DNA of 48,519 bases from Desulfocucumis palustris. GTDB taxonomy: Bacteria > Bacillota > Desulfotomaculia > Desulfotomaculales > Desulfocucumaceae. Position numbers and translations under genes: made by a program. The stretch spans positions 1 to 48,519 of the forward strand of contig NZ_BFAV01000112.1 of the NCBI RefSeq assembly GCF_002933875.1. The letters are read 5' to 3'. Under the pieces are notes generated by a model. That model saw only the letters and a list, made by a program, of their open reading frames with translations. It made no database searches and was not told the DNA's origin. Within the stretch, counting starts at the first letter, position 1, and the number at the start of each line of letters is the position of its first letter. This document shows positions 17,383-25,257 of the stretch, in pieces.

Positions 17383-18999
17383 TCAAGTTGAAGCGTTTTC
17401 ACCCAGTTTACCCGGAACGTCCGGGCCTTCCCGGGCCAAGGGGCCCGCCGGCGGCTCCAGGGTCTCCCCTCTTTTCGCAGGCTTGTTGAACAAAAAAGCC
17501 AGGGGAACCGCTATGAGTATAAACAGCGCCGCCACGATAAAGGTGTCGTCTATGGCCCGGACCATGGATTCCCGGGCCACAAGCCCGCTTATCACCGCCA
17601 GCATTGCGCTTTTAGCCTGGGTTCCCGCGCCGGCCAGGGATAAATAGCCTTGCACTTGGTCCATTATATTAGCCCCGGCAGAGCCCGCGGAAATCCCTTC
17701 GGACAGCCGGGCCGCGTGAAAAACCTGCCTGTTTTGCATTATGGCCGTGAGTATGGCTATGCCAAAGGAACCGGCAACCTGCCGGCTTACATTGTTCAGG
17801 GCGGAGGCCCTTCCCACCTGGCTGACCGGAACGGTATTCATTCCCGCAGTGGTTATTGGCATCATGGCCAGCCCCATACCCAGGGATCTCAGCATTGCCA
17901 GAAGCATTATTTTATGGTTGCCGGTGCTCAAACTCAGATTGTGAAATTCATAAGTACCCCAGGCCGTCAGTGCCATACCGGTCACAGCCAGGATCTTAGC
18001 CCCGAACCGGTCGAATAGAAAGCCGCTGACAGGCATCATCAATGCTGTCACTATGGCTGCGGGCATTAGCAGAAGCCCGGTTTCATAAGGAGTCATAAGC
18101 AGTAAATCCTGGGTGAAAAGAGGTATCAAAAAGACTCCCCCGTACAGGCCCACCGTAATCAGGCTTCCCGCGACCACACTTATTGAGAATACGCCGCTTT
18201 TAAACAGCCTTAAATCAAGCATCGGCTGCTCACTGCCAAGTTCCACAATCACAAACATAAGGAGGAAAAAGAAAGAGCATATAAATAAACTGACTATATA
18301 ATAAGAGGTCCAGCCCTCCCCGGTTCCCTCACTTAATGCCAGGAGCAGCGCAAAACAGCTCAGGGCGGATAAAATAAAACCCCAGGCATCAAATTTCAGG
18401 TTGTCGCGCGTAGTGCTTTCCGGAATCAGAAGGTTGGTCAGAACGAGCCCGGTAAGCCCCACGGGAATGTTCATTGTAAAAAGAAACCGCCAGTTTAAAT
18501 GGTCCACAATATAGCCGCCCAAGGTCGGCCCTATAGCCGGGCCGCATACCGCCGCCATACCCCAGAACCCAAGGGCCAGCCCGATTTTCTCCCTGGGAAC
18601 AATCCTGTACACGATGGCCATGCTCACCGGCATCATCGCCCCGCCGCCTATTCCCTGCACCACCCGGGCCGCCACCATGGAACTGTTGTTCCAGGCAAGG
18701 CCGCACAGCACCGAGCCAAGGGTGAAAATGGCGGTGCAGATAAGGTAAACCCGCTTGGTGCCCAGACGGTCACCGAGGTAGCCGGTAACAGGGATCACCA
18801 CCCCCGAGGTCAACATGTAGGCTGTTAAAATCCACTGGGCGTCTTCCGCCGATACCCCGAAAATAGCCATCATTTTGGGCAGAGCCACGTTTATGGAGCT
18901 ATTATTCAGTATCGCCGCGAAGGCGCTGATAACCACCACAAAAAGCGGCAGCCAAAAAGAATCCTTTTGGGGGACTTCACGCTGTTCCAATATAGCCAC
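17383..18999 (-). CDS. DHA2-family MFS multidrug exporter (EmrB/QacA type)
   Basis: A 538-residue inner-membrane protein with about 14 hydrophobic segments. The antiporter signature is seen near the N-terminus (NNSSINVALPKMMAIF, then WILTAYMLTSGVVIPVTGYL, GDRLGTKRVYL) and the motif C region reads GPAIGPTLGGYIVDHLNWRF. These fit DHA2 proton-drug antiporters. It reads from a GTG; the AAAGGGA is very close to that codon, so a TTG four codons in is possible. A PadR-type regulator gene lies 42 bp upstream in the same direction, and a terminator follows, so the two form an operon in which the repressor probably senses the exported drug. Confidence 0.92.
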   Translation of the reverse strand: MAILEQREVPQKDSFWLPLFVVVISAFAAILNNSSINVALPKMMAIFGVSAEDAQWILTAYMLTSGVVIPVTGYLGDRLGTKRVYLICTAIFTLGSVLCGLAWNNSSMVAARVVQGIGGGAMMPVSMAIVYRIVPREKIGLALGFWGMAAVCGPAIGPTLGGYIVDHLNWRFLFTMNIPVGLTGLVLTNLLIPESTTRDNLKFDAWGFILSALSCFALLLALSEGTGEGWTSYYIVSLFICSFFFLLMFVIVELGSEQPMLDLRLFKSGVFSISVVAGSLITVGLYGGVFLIPLFTQDLLLMTPYETGLLLMPAAIVTALMMPVSGFLFDRFGAKILAVTGMALTAWGTYEFHNLSLSTGNHKIMLLAMLRSLGMGLAMMPITTAGMNTVPVSQVGRASALNNVSRQVAGSFGIAILTAIMQNRQVFHAARLSEGISAGSAGANIMDQVQGYLSLAGAGTQAKSAMLAVISGLVARESMVRAIDDTFIVAALFILIAVPLAFLFNKPAKRGETLEPPAGPLAREGPDVPGKLGENAST

Positions 19000-19041
19000 T
19001 TCCCTTTAGCCAAGAAATTATCCGGAGCCAAACCACAGGCG

Positions 19042-19401
19042 TCAGAGCCCCAGCAGGTCCGTCCGTAAAATTGCTATCCTGCGCTCGGACTCCTTCAGCC
19101 GTTCCTCCAGCATTGCTTCCAAAGCGGGTATGCGGGCTATACCGGCATCAGTTACCGTGTAAATTCGCTTGCCCCGGGTAACCGGGCTATCCCATTCCCC
19201 AACTATGTAGCCACGTTCCTCCAGGGTTCTAAGCAGGGGATACAGGGCGTTCGTGTTGGGTATGTAGGCATCCTGGGTCCTCCGTGTTATTTCCGCCGCC
19301 AGTTTATTTCCATGCGCAGGCTCCTGCTGAAGTATCTTCAGTATGTATAACCCTATAATGAGCCTTATTAAGGTTTCCTGCTCGTTTTTCTTTTCACCCA
19401 T
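19042..19401 (-). CDS. PadR-family transcriptional regulator
   Basis: A 119-residue winged-helix protein. The PadR pattern is clear: IIGLYILKILQQEPAHGNKLAAEI, then NTNALYPLLRTLEERGYIVGEW, then RGKRIYTVTDAG in the wing, followed by a short C-terminal dimerisation helix. The segment NTNALYP takes the place of the usual 'ISPGTLYPLL' recognition helix. It sits directly upstream of the DHA2 exporter, the common arrangement for repressors of drug-efflux operons. GGAGC precedes the ATG. The AT-rich stretch at 19420-19450 upstream is the likely promoter/operator region. Confidence 0.9.
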   Translation of the reverse strand: MGEKKNEQETLIRLIIGLYILKILQQEPAHGNKLAAEITRRTQDAYIPNTNALYPLLRTLEERGYIVGEWDSPVTRGKRIYTVTDAGIARIPALEAMLEERLKESERRIAILRTDLLGL

Positions 19402-19521
19402 GACATTGCTCCATAATTATTAATTTTATTATTATTATTTTTATCAATAATTCATTCCCAAGTCAATGCCAAAAATAACCGGAAGCTTTTTTTAAAGCGA
19501 GATTAATATGTTTGAAAAAAA

Positions 19522-19555
19522 ATGCTGTGCTGAAACCTTCGTTTCTGCACAGCAT
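19522..19555. terminator. Bidirectional-type terminator hairpin
   Basis: A long near-perfect inverted repeat (ATGCTGTGC-GAAAC paired with GTTTC-GCACAGCAT, CTTC loop). It is preceded by eight or more A and followed by TTTTT, so it can end transcripts on both strands; on the minus strand it would serve the HxlR gene. Confidence 0.85.
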
Positions 19556-19702
19556 CCTTTTTCAACAAATGGCAAGCCGCTATACGGTTATATAATTATG
19601 CCGCCGGTTCAGCAAGGGGTAAAACAACTTGAAAATTGTGAAAAGCAATAAGTCAGGAACTGCCTCCAACCCCGGTAATCGCACCGGGTCAGTCAACTTC
19701 GC

Positions 19703-20107
19703 TCAGTCGGGCGAGTTCACAATTTCCGCACATTTTTCCTTACCATGGCCTTGTTCCAAATACTCGGCACCAAAACCGTGCATCATCTCCAAAATGGGAA
19801 TTATTTTTTTCCCGACTTCTGTTAATCCGTATTCTACTTTAGGGGGAACAACAGGATACACCTTCCTGAATATAAGATTATCCTTTTCTAAACTTCTTAA
19901 TTGCTGGGTGAGCATTTTTTGAGTTACATAAGGCAATCTTTTTTTAATGTCGTTAAATCTGAGCGTATTGTAACTTAAATACCAAAGGATTAATATTTTC
20001 CATTTGCCGGAAACTATATTCTGCACCAGAATCATTGGACATATGTCATACTTTAAGCACTTTTCCTTCATGTGGCATTCCTCGTGCCATTTCTCTTTAT
20101 CGATCAT
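19703..20107 (-). CDS. HxlR-family transcriptional regulator
   Basis: A 134-residue winged-helix regulator. The HxlR signature is complete: a cysteine in YDICPM, then IVSGKWKILILWYLS, LRFNDIKKRLPYVTQKMLTQQLRSLEKDNLI and VPPKVEYGLTEVGKKI. Members often sense quinones or aldehydes through the N-terminal cysteine. It is divergent from the azoreductase gene at 20297, separated by about 190 bp of AT-rich DNA, the usual layout for HxlR control of an oxidoreductase. A second start at 20071 (MKEKCLKY) has a better GAGGAA site and may be the true one. Confidence 0.9.
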   Translation of the reverse strand: MIDKEKWHEECHMKEKCLKYDICPMILVQNIVSGKWKILILWYLSYNTLRFNDIKKRLPYVTQKMLTQQLRSLEKDNLIFRKVYPVVPPKVEYGLTEVGKKIIPILEMMHGFGAEYLEQGHGKEKCAEIVNSPD

Positions 20108-20296
20108 TTCTTCACCCCGATGCCCAGGTATCTTTTTGGGTACTATGGCACAATGAAGTGCCTACTTGCTAAAAAGATATTATCTGCCTAATATTTTAAC
20201 ATGATTATTATTCACGAAACCACATTTTATAATTTATTTCCAAGACTGCCGGTATAAGCCGTAATGATACGGCAATCCGCAAAGGAGGGACGGGTA

Positions 20297-20938
20297 GTGT
20301 CAAAAGTATTGTATATTAAAGCGAATCCCAATCCGGAAGAGAAATCCTTCAGTGCTCTTGTCGGAAGGACCTTTTTAGATTATTATCGCGGGAAAAAACC
20401 GGGTGATGAGGTTATTGAGCTGGATCTCTATGAAATGAACATACCTCTTATTGACGGCAACGTTTTAAGCGGGTGGGAAAAGCTCCGGCAAGGAAGCCGC
20501 TTTGATGATTTTTCATTGAAAGAAATGATACAGACAACCAGTATTAATAAACTGACGGAGCAGTTTATACATGCCGATAAATATATATTTGTCTCTCCTC
20601 TCTGGAATCTTGGCATTCCCCCCCTGTTAAAAGCATATATCGATGCCGTCTGCATTGTTGACAGGTCATTTAAATATACGGAAAAAGGGCCGGTGGGGCT
20701 GTTAAAGGGCAAAAAGGCCATTCACATACAGGCCCGGGGGGGAGTGTTTTCAGAAGGCCCCGCCAAGGAGTATGAATTAGGGGATCGCTACATCAGAACC
20801 ATATTAAACTTCATGGGAGTTCAGGTAGCGGATTCGGTTATTATTGAAGGCGTTCACCAGGCACCGGAGCAAATTGACGCCATTAAAGCCAGGGCAATGG
20901 AACAAGCCCGGAAAGCCGCTACAATATTCGCCCAATAA
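20297..20938 (+). CDS. FMN-dependent NADH-azoreductase (AzoR/AcpD family)
   Basis: A flavodoxin-fold quinone/azo reductase of 213 residues. The N-terminus VLYIKANPNPEEKSFS is the FMN phosphate loop of this family; FVSPLWNLGIPPLLKAYIDAV is the conserved flavin-binding segment, followed by ARGGVFS. I start it at the GTG at 20297, eight bases after AAAGGAGG; the upstream ATG at 20264 lies before that site. The divergent HxlR regulator suggests induction by quinones or related electrophiles. The last codons and stop lie inside a perfect palindrome that likely forms the terminator. Confidence 0.93.
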   Translation: MSKVLYIKANPNPEEKSFSALVGRTFLDYYRGKKPGDEVIELDLYEMNIPLIDGNVLSGWEKLRQGSRFDDFSLKEMIQTTSINKLTEQFIHADKYIFVSPLWNLGIPPLLKAYIDAVCIVDRSFKYTEKGPVGLLKGKKAIHIQARGGVFSEGPAKEYELGDRYIRTILNFMGVQVADSVIIEGVHQAPEQIDAIKARAMEQARKAATIFAQ

Positions 20939-20961
20939 ATATTTTAAAATATTTATTGGGC
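20930..20961 (+). terminator. 32-bp perfect palindrome overlapping the azoR stop codon
   Basis: A perfect 16+16 palindrome with arms GCCCAATAAATATTTT. It begins in the last codons of the azoreductase and includes its TAA. It could fold as a hairpin at the transcript end, but there is no T-run directly after it, so a protein-binding or repeat role is also possible. Confidence 0.6.
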
Positions 20962-20985
20962 GGGAATGTTTCCCCCACCACCGGG

Positions 20986-21117
20986 GAAGTAAGGGGGCGG
21001 TTCTTTTGCTTCCTCAATATCATGCGTATACCCCCCGGCCTGGCTGGTTAGGTTGTTGACAGCCGTCTTGGGAAATGATGGTAAATAGATAAACAACAAC
21101 CACCCGGTTTGATATCA
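20986..21117. repeat. Dispersed repeat with GGTTCTTTTGCTTCC core, copy 1
   Basis: Shares the core GGTTCTTTTGCTTCC, then AT-rich ATCATGCGTATA, GGCCTGGCTGGTTAGGTTGTTGA and a trailing CAACAACCACCCGG with copies at 22550 and 33186. The left palindrome arm is degraded here (AAGTAAGGGGG). Confidence 0.75.
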
Positions 21118-21139
21118 TATATTCTGTGCTTCTTGATAA

Positions 21140-22282
21140 TTACCGGTTATCACTCAAATAACGTGGGATAGGACCTATTTTATTCAAAAAATCTTTTATA
21201 ATCTTAATAAATTCATCAGGATGTTCAAAATGAATATCGTGTCCGGATTTTATCGTTATCATCTCATTTCCCTTAAGCAGTCTATGAACCTTTTCAGCGT
21301 CTTCATCACTGTTGGCTGCGTAAAGCACTCCATCCTTGCCATATAATGTGGCCGCCTTAATATATACAGATGGAGAGTTAATTTTGGATAAAGTTTCTTC
21401 CTGATCAAATCCTTCAAACCATGAACCAGTATAAAAAGTCTCTGAAAAGTCTAGATCAAAATCATCCAAATAAAGTGTGCCATGAATCCATTTATATGGT
21501 ACATACCATAATTTTAACGGCTCTCCCGGATGTTCCGCCCGATACTTCCTTGTGCCCGCCGCAATAAGTTTTCTCAAATCACCAAACAGTCCCCATAAAT
21601 AACTGTTTTCCATATAGTACACCACATAATCATCCGTATCCGTTTGATTTCTGAATTTGTGCACTATGTCAAAGCTTTCACGCCACGCAAAGGTATTCTG
21701 CATTTCATCCGGCTCCACACTAAAAAATGGTGGATCCTCTAAAACAATCCCCAACACATCTTCCGGCGCATTGGCCGCAATCCAGGCTGTTAAAATACCA
21801 CCGGAAGAATGACCCGATACCACGCATGGTTCACCAATGACATTTTCAATAAACCGGACAAAATCCCGCCCCATGACAACACCTGTATACTTTGAAGAAT
21901 CATGACTGGATTCTCCATGTCCATGACAATCAATTGCATATACGTGACAATATTTAGCCAGCCCCGGAAGAACTCTTGAATAATCTTCCCATTCCATGGA
22001 CTGCCCGTGTATTAACAGAAGGGCCGGCCCATTATCCGGTCCTTCTGCATAATTCAGCACAGTTCCATCGTCAAGGGTCACCTGTTTTTCTTTATAACCC
22101 GCACCATATGTTTTCTTTAATGGTCTTTGGTCATAATTAATATTCTGATAAGCATAAATGCCAAGAGCGCTTGTGGCAACCACCATGATTATAACCAGCA
22201 CAAGCAAAAATATTTTCAGCACTTTAAATTTCTTCTTTTTTACAGACTTTTGTCCTGTATCTCTTTCTTCTTCATTTCTCAT
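21140..22282 (-). CDS. Membrane-anchored alpha/beta hydrolase
   Basis: A 380-residue protein. Lys-rich residues 14-22 precede one transmembrane segment (LKIFLLVLVIIMVVATSALG), so the hydrolase domain should face outside. The domain shows ALLLIHGQSMEWEDYS (oxyanion HG), the nucleophile elbow SGHSSGG, DCHGHGES and a C-terminal HDIHFEHPDEF with the catalytic histidine. Substrate is unknown; esterase or haloperoxidase-like proteins share this pattern. The start is the ATG at 22282. A 19-bp duplication covers the initiation region, placing a second, out-of-frame ATG between the AAGGAG site and the true start. Confidence 0.85.
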   Translation of the reverse strand: MRNEEERDTGQKSVKKKKFKVLKIFLLVLVIIMVVATSALGIYAYQNINYDQRPLKKTYGAGYKEKQVTLDDGTVLNYAEGPDNGPALLLIHGQSMEWEDYSRVLPGLAKYCHVYAIDCHGHGESSHDSSKYTGVVMGRDFVRFIENVIGEPCVVSGHSSGGILTAWIAANAPEDVLGIVLEDPPFFSVEPDEMQNTFAWRESFDIVHKFRNQTDTDDYVVYYMENSYLWGLFGDLRKLIAAGTRKYRAEHPGEPLKLWYVPYKWIHGTLYLDDFDLDFSETFYTGSWFEGFDQEETLSKINSPSVYIKAATLYGKDGVLYAANSDEDAEKVHRLLKGNEMITIKSGHDIHFEHPDEFIKIIKDFLNKIGPIPRYLSDNR

Positions 22283-22318
22283 TCTCTTCGCAATTTCTCA
22301 TTCTCTTCGCAATTTCTC
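22275..22318. repeat. 19-bp tandem duplication at the hydrolase start
   Basis: Two exact copies of TTTCTCATTCTCTTCGCAA and the first six bases of a third. On the minus strand each copy carries an ATG; the first opens a 9-codon reading frame (MRNCEENEK, stop) overlapping the real start, so it could act as a small upstream ORF. Confidence 0.85.
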
Positions 22319-22549
22319 CTTACATTCTTCAGTTTGATAAACTGCTTTCACAAAATGCATACATTTGCTCAATACAATTTAAGCCAAAGCTAACCAATCA
22401 TTGATATCCGGCACTGTTTGAACTTATCAATGAAAAAATATAAATATCAACGATATACCTATGTCCCGAAGGAATCAAGGTCTAACCTCAAAACATATAT
22501 TTTGTATTTCGCGGTAAATTTTATTCTTCCCTTAAGAGAAAGCGTCAAA

Positions 22550-22655
22550 GATACAGGGGGAGCAAGGGACCGTTCTTTTGCTTCCCCTGTATCTTGCATA
22601 TGCCGTCCCGGGCCTGGCTGGTGAGCTTGTTGATGATCACCCCGGGAAAAAATGA
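22550..22655. repeat. Dispersed repeat with hairpin, copy 2
   Basis: Best-preserved copy. The first 44 bases form a hairpin with 16-base arms (one mismatch), GATACAGGGG...CCCCTGTATC, around the core GTTCTTTTGCTTCC. Then follow TTGCATATGCCG, GGCCTGGCTGGTGAGCTTGTTGATG and ATCACCCCGGGAAAAA, shared with the copies at 20986 and 33186. Confidence 0.8.
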
Positions 22656-22834
22656 AGGAGGTAATATGCTACATAGCTGACTGGGGTAAACTTTTTCTGG
22701 AATTTAACCTTCTTTTTAGTGCTTGCGATTCGGAGTTAGGAATTTGGCCTGGTATGGCTCAGTGATGCAGAAAAAGAAACCTTACATGCCGGAGGGGTTG
22801 AACCGAGAGCGGCAGACTTGTGTTTAGCTAAAAA

Positions 22835-22871
22835 GGAGGGCAGCAAGGGACCGTCCCCATGCTGCCCTCTT
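22835..22871 (-). terminator. Terminator of the hepT-mntA operon built on a REP-type core
   Basis: A perfect 10-bp inverted repeat (GAGGGCAGCA/TGCTGCCCTC) encloses GGGACCGTCCCC, the core of the dispersed repeat. The minus strand ends in CCTTTTTAG, 18 bases after the hepT stop; the plus strand also has a T-rich tail. It appears that a repeat unit serves as a terminator here. Confidence 0.75.
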
Positions 22872-22888
22872 TTAATCTTTTCGCACGA

Positions 22889-23227
22889 CTACTGTCCCGC
22901 TTTTATAATTTCCTCGATTTGTTCCTTTAACTTCGGAATTTTTTTAGTGACAGTATCAAATACCAACTTCAGGTCGACACCAAAATATTCGTGTATCAGG
23001 ACATCTCGCATACCGGCTATCAAGCGCCATTGTATATAGGAATATTTATCTCTTAGTTCTGTCGAAAGCTTCTTGGTTGCCTCTCCGATAATTTCAATGC
23101 GCCTAATTACAGCATCCTGCACCAAAACAGATTCAAAAAAAGTTTCTTTTGTTACGCTACGCATATAACTCTCAATAGCATTAATACTTTCAATGATATG
23201 TTCAAGAAAAACTAAATCCTCTTTCAC
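22889..23227 (-). CDS. hepT: HepT-like HEPN RNase toxin (DUF86)
   Basis: A 112-residue all-helical HEPN protein. The RNase motif RX4HXY is exact: R74, H79, Y81 in MRDVLIHEYFG. In characterised HepT/MntA pairs the motif cuts RNA (tRNA in known cases) and the MntA antitoxin silences it by adding AMP units to that tyrosine. It starts at a GTG that overlaps the mntA stop (GTGA), with AAAGGTGA upstream, so it is translated after its antitoxin. Only one copy of the module is seen here. Confidence 0.92.
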   Translation of the reverse strand: MKEDLVFLEHIIESINAIESYMRSVTKETFFESVLVQDAVIRRIEIIGEATKKLSTELRDKYSYIQWRLIAGMRDVLIHEYFGVDLKLVFDTVTKKIPKLKEQIEEIIKAGQ

Positions 23228-23514
23228 ATTATCACCTTTTTGTCTTTCAAAACATAGTTTTTAATATATTTTGAAAGGGCGCCTTGAGTTACGACATCTA
23301 CTTTTCTCTGGAGGGCTTCTTCGAGAGCATATTTCAACCCAACCAGTTCGAATAACGAAAAGTCGGCATCGGGATCATATTCAATAAGAAAATCAATATC
23401 GCTATATTGGTTCTGTTCGTCCCGGGCAAAGGAACCAAATATATACGCTCTATTTATGCCATAACTTTTAAATATTGGTATCGTCTTGGTTTTAATTATC
23501 TCTATATTAAGCAT
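23224..23514 (-). CDS. mntA: MntA-like minimal nucleotidyltransferase antitoxin
   Basis: A 96-residue minimal nucleotidyltransferase. The active-site pattern GSFARDEQNQYSDIDFLIEY (GS at 27-28, DxD at 39-41) is intact, and a third acidic residue follows in KVDVVTQGA. It should AMPylate the HepT tyrosine. The ATG at 23514 has GAGGTGG six bases upstream and fits the family start; an in-frame codon at 23529 lies within that ribosome site and is rejected. First gene of the two-gene operon. Confidence 0.9.
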   Translation of the reverse strand: MLNIEIIKTKTIPIFKSYGINRAYIFGSFARDEQNQYSDIDFLIEYDPDADFSLFELVGLKYALEEALQRKVDVVTQGALSKYIKNYVLKDKKVIM

Positions 23515-23740
23515 AACAAACCACCTCAAAGCCTATCCAAAGATCCTTTTGCTTATGTTACCAATATTTGAGAAATGTTTCAAGTAAATTTCCGACGGTT
23601 CATTCTGGCGGAAGCATAATTCTGTGATATATAAAATGGACAAGAGGGGGCTGTTAGCGCAGTCCCTTTTATCGATATAATATGAAGCTTGAACTTATTA
23701 AGCAGTGTGTTATATTAAAGGTGATAAGGTGAGTGATAAA

Positions 23741-24325
23741 ATGAGCAAAAATAAATATATGGTTCTTTTATTCTTGGGGCTATTTTTAATAGTCTGTCTG
23801 TTCGCGGCAATTAAATTAATTCAAGAGAAACAGAAGGTTCTGACGATCCGATTTTCGGAAACCGTTTCCACCGCAGGCCTTACCCTCCTCGAAAGAATGT
23901 ATGATGACGTAGATAGTGACGGTAAAAATGAAAGCATCGAATTGTTTACCTCAGCCAAGAAAGGACCGGATGGACTGATAGGGTGGGATGATGGTCAACG
24001 ATGGCTCCTGCTGGTGAGAGACGAGGGAAAAAAGTTTCCCCTTTTTGACGATTACGTGCAGTTAGGGCAATTACAATTTTGGGTGGGTATTATTAACAAA
24101 TCTCAAATTGTTAGCCCCGGCAATGTGGATTTAGAAAGACATATATATGTTATGATCTCTGGTAATAGCCTCCAATTATCCGATTATTATTGGGATAAGC
24201 AAAGTCTTGGCTTTAAAAAAGAAATTGTTTTTAATCCTCCCAATCAGTGGGATGTAAAATCGTCATATAAATATTTAAATTTCAATCCTGATCTGATTGA
24301 ACCTGAAAAAAGCACCCCGGATTAG
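23741..24325 (+). CDS. Membrane-anchored protein of unknown function with a VCBS-like motif
   Basis: A 194-residue protein with one N-terminal transmembrane segment (YMVLLFLGLFLIVCLFAAIKL), so most of it is extracytoplasmic. The phrase DDVDSDGKNESIELF resembles the Asp-rich calcium loop of FG-GAP/VCBS proteins, which often precedes a beta-strand. The rest is beta-rich with several Trp and Tyr; no enzyme motif is visible. I place the start at the ATG at 23741, seven bases after AAGGTGAG; codons upstream to 23705 are in frame but lack a site. A good terminator follows 100 bp downstream. It is flanked by genes on the other strand, so it is probably monocistronic. Confidence 0.75.
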   Translation: MSKNKYMVLLFLGLFLIVCLFAAIKLIQEKQKVLTIRFSETVSTAGLTLLERMYDDVDSDGKNESIELFTSAKKGPDGLIGWDDGQRWLLLVRDEGKKFPLFDDYVQLGQLQFWVGIINKSQIVSPGNVDLERHIYVMISGNSLQLSDYYWDKQSLGFKKEIVFNPPNQWDVKSSYKYLNFNPDLIEPEKSTPD

Positions 24326-24427
24326 TTAACAGTAATTGGTTAAAGTAAATATGGATCTTGCCTGCCGGGAGGATAAGGCAATCCCGGAGAGCAGCCCGGG
24401 AGCCTGGCGGGATTCTGCCGGGGATAG

Positions 24428-24461
24428 AGGGGTAACCAGGATTGCCCCTTCCTTTTTACTA
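24428..24461 (+). terminator. Terminator after the VCBS-like membrane protein gene
   Basis: AGGGGTAA pairs with TTGCCCCT (one G-T) around CCAGGA, followed by TCCTTTTTACT. The preceding 24356-24425 stretch is unusually GC-rich with nested CCGGGA/TCCCGG arms and may extend the structure. Confidence 0.75.
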
Positions 24462-24539
24462 TCTTAAACAAAAGGCAGTTTTATACAATGAATTCTGTAT
24501 AAAACCACCTTCTTAAATTCTAAACTCATAATATTTTGT

Positions 24540-24800
24540 TTACAGAGTTATGGTTACTTCATCGCCTTCCGCTGATGTAACTTCCACTAATTTTAGACCT
24601 CTGTGGCCCCTTAGATATTTTATGCCCTTGGCAAGCTCATCAAAATCTATGCAGTCAATTATGTCCCTTTGCCGCTGATTAAGATTCTTTCCAAATTTCT
24701 CTATAGCATAGGAAGCTATCCGACATCCTAAACTTGCGATACTTAAAGGTATGGGAATAAAAAAACTCTTACCATTTTTTTCTCTTATATAAATTCTCAT
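24540..24800 (-). CDS. Small conserved hypothetical protein
   Basis: An 86-residue product with no recognised enzyme motif. It has a short hydrophobic stretch (FFIPIPLSIASLGCRIASYAI), then a helical part (LNQRQRDIIDCIDFDELAKG) and a C-terminal strand pair (LKLVEVTSAEGDEVTITL). That ending resembles the C-terminus of the neighbouring 24870-25235 protein (DVKSEKGDNVEILV), so the two may share an ancestral domain. The ATG at 24800 has AAGGGA at suitable spacing; an ATG at 24821 is possible. It is third in a probable operon with the SHOCT-like and DUF2089 genes. Confidence 0.7.
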   Translation of the reverse strand: MRIYIREKNGKSFFIPIPLSIASLGCRIASYAIEKFGKNLNQRQRDIIDCIDFDELAKGIKYLRGHRGLKLVEVTSAEGDEVTITL

Positions 24801-24869
24801 TGCGACGATTCCCTTCCGCATTCCTTTCTCCGCACAGAAGAATTATTACTACCTGTGCCTCCAATGCTG

Positions 24870-25235
24870 TTATTCAACAAGAATCTCAACGTTGTCCCCT
24901 TTTTCACTTTTCACATCTACAATCTTACCGTCCAGTCCATCACTTACAGCCTGAAGAATAGCCTGAATGTCTATATCCTCCATACCTTCTATCCCTTCTA
25001 TCTTAGGTATTCTTTTAATAGCGCTCCCTATGGTTCTTATGAACTTAACTGGTATATTTATATTTACGTTGTCTCCATTTTGTGAATTAACTCTAATCTT
25101 TAGCATTTTATCTAAGTTATCTGCAGGAACATCATTTTTAGAAGCATATAACACCCCTATAAGTTCTCCCGCTTTCTGCGCATCAATTTTTCCCTCTTCC
25201 AGCATCTTTAATACCTTCATAATCTCGTCATTCAT
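24870..25235 (-). CDS. SHOCT-like/YvlB-N-type domain protein
   Basis: The N-terminus MKVLKMLEEGKIDAQKAGEL is the short 'bilobal' helix pair found in SHOCT-like and YvlB N-terminal domains, which link adhesin-like or stress-envelope proteins to regulators. The middle (LKIRVNSQNGDNVNINIPVKF) is a beta segment repeated in weaker form at the C-terminus. The family usually travels with DUF2089 regulators, as here: that gene ends 22 bp upstream. Length is 121 residues and no membrane segment is seen. A role in envelope stress is an inference from neighbours only. Confidence 0.75.
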   Translation of the reverse strand: MNDEIMKVLKMLEEGKIDAQKAGELIGVLYASKNDVPADNLDKMLKIRVNSQNGDNVNINIPVKFIRTIGSAIKRIPKIEGIEGMEDIDIQAILQAVSDGLDGKIVDVKSEKGDNVEILVE

Positions 25236-25257
25236 TTAATCCAACTCCTTTTTAAAA

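Larger units (their letters stand above)
22319..22888. other. Repeat-rich intergenic region
   Basis: Besides repeat copy 2 (22550-22655) and the hairpin terminator at 22835-22871, nothing gene-like is seen. Sequence at 22660-22830 holds short protein-like runs but no usable start or domain; it may be gene debris. Confidence 0.5.

Noticed and set aside
24356..24426. Riboswitch
   Set aside because: The GC-rich nested hairpins precede no gene on the plus strand and lack conserved cobalamin, TPP, SAM or c-di-GMP motifs; they fit an extended terminator.
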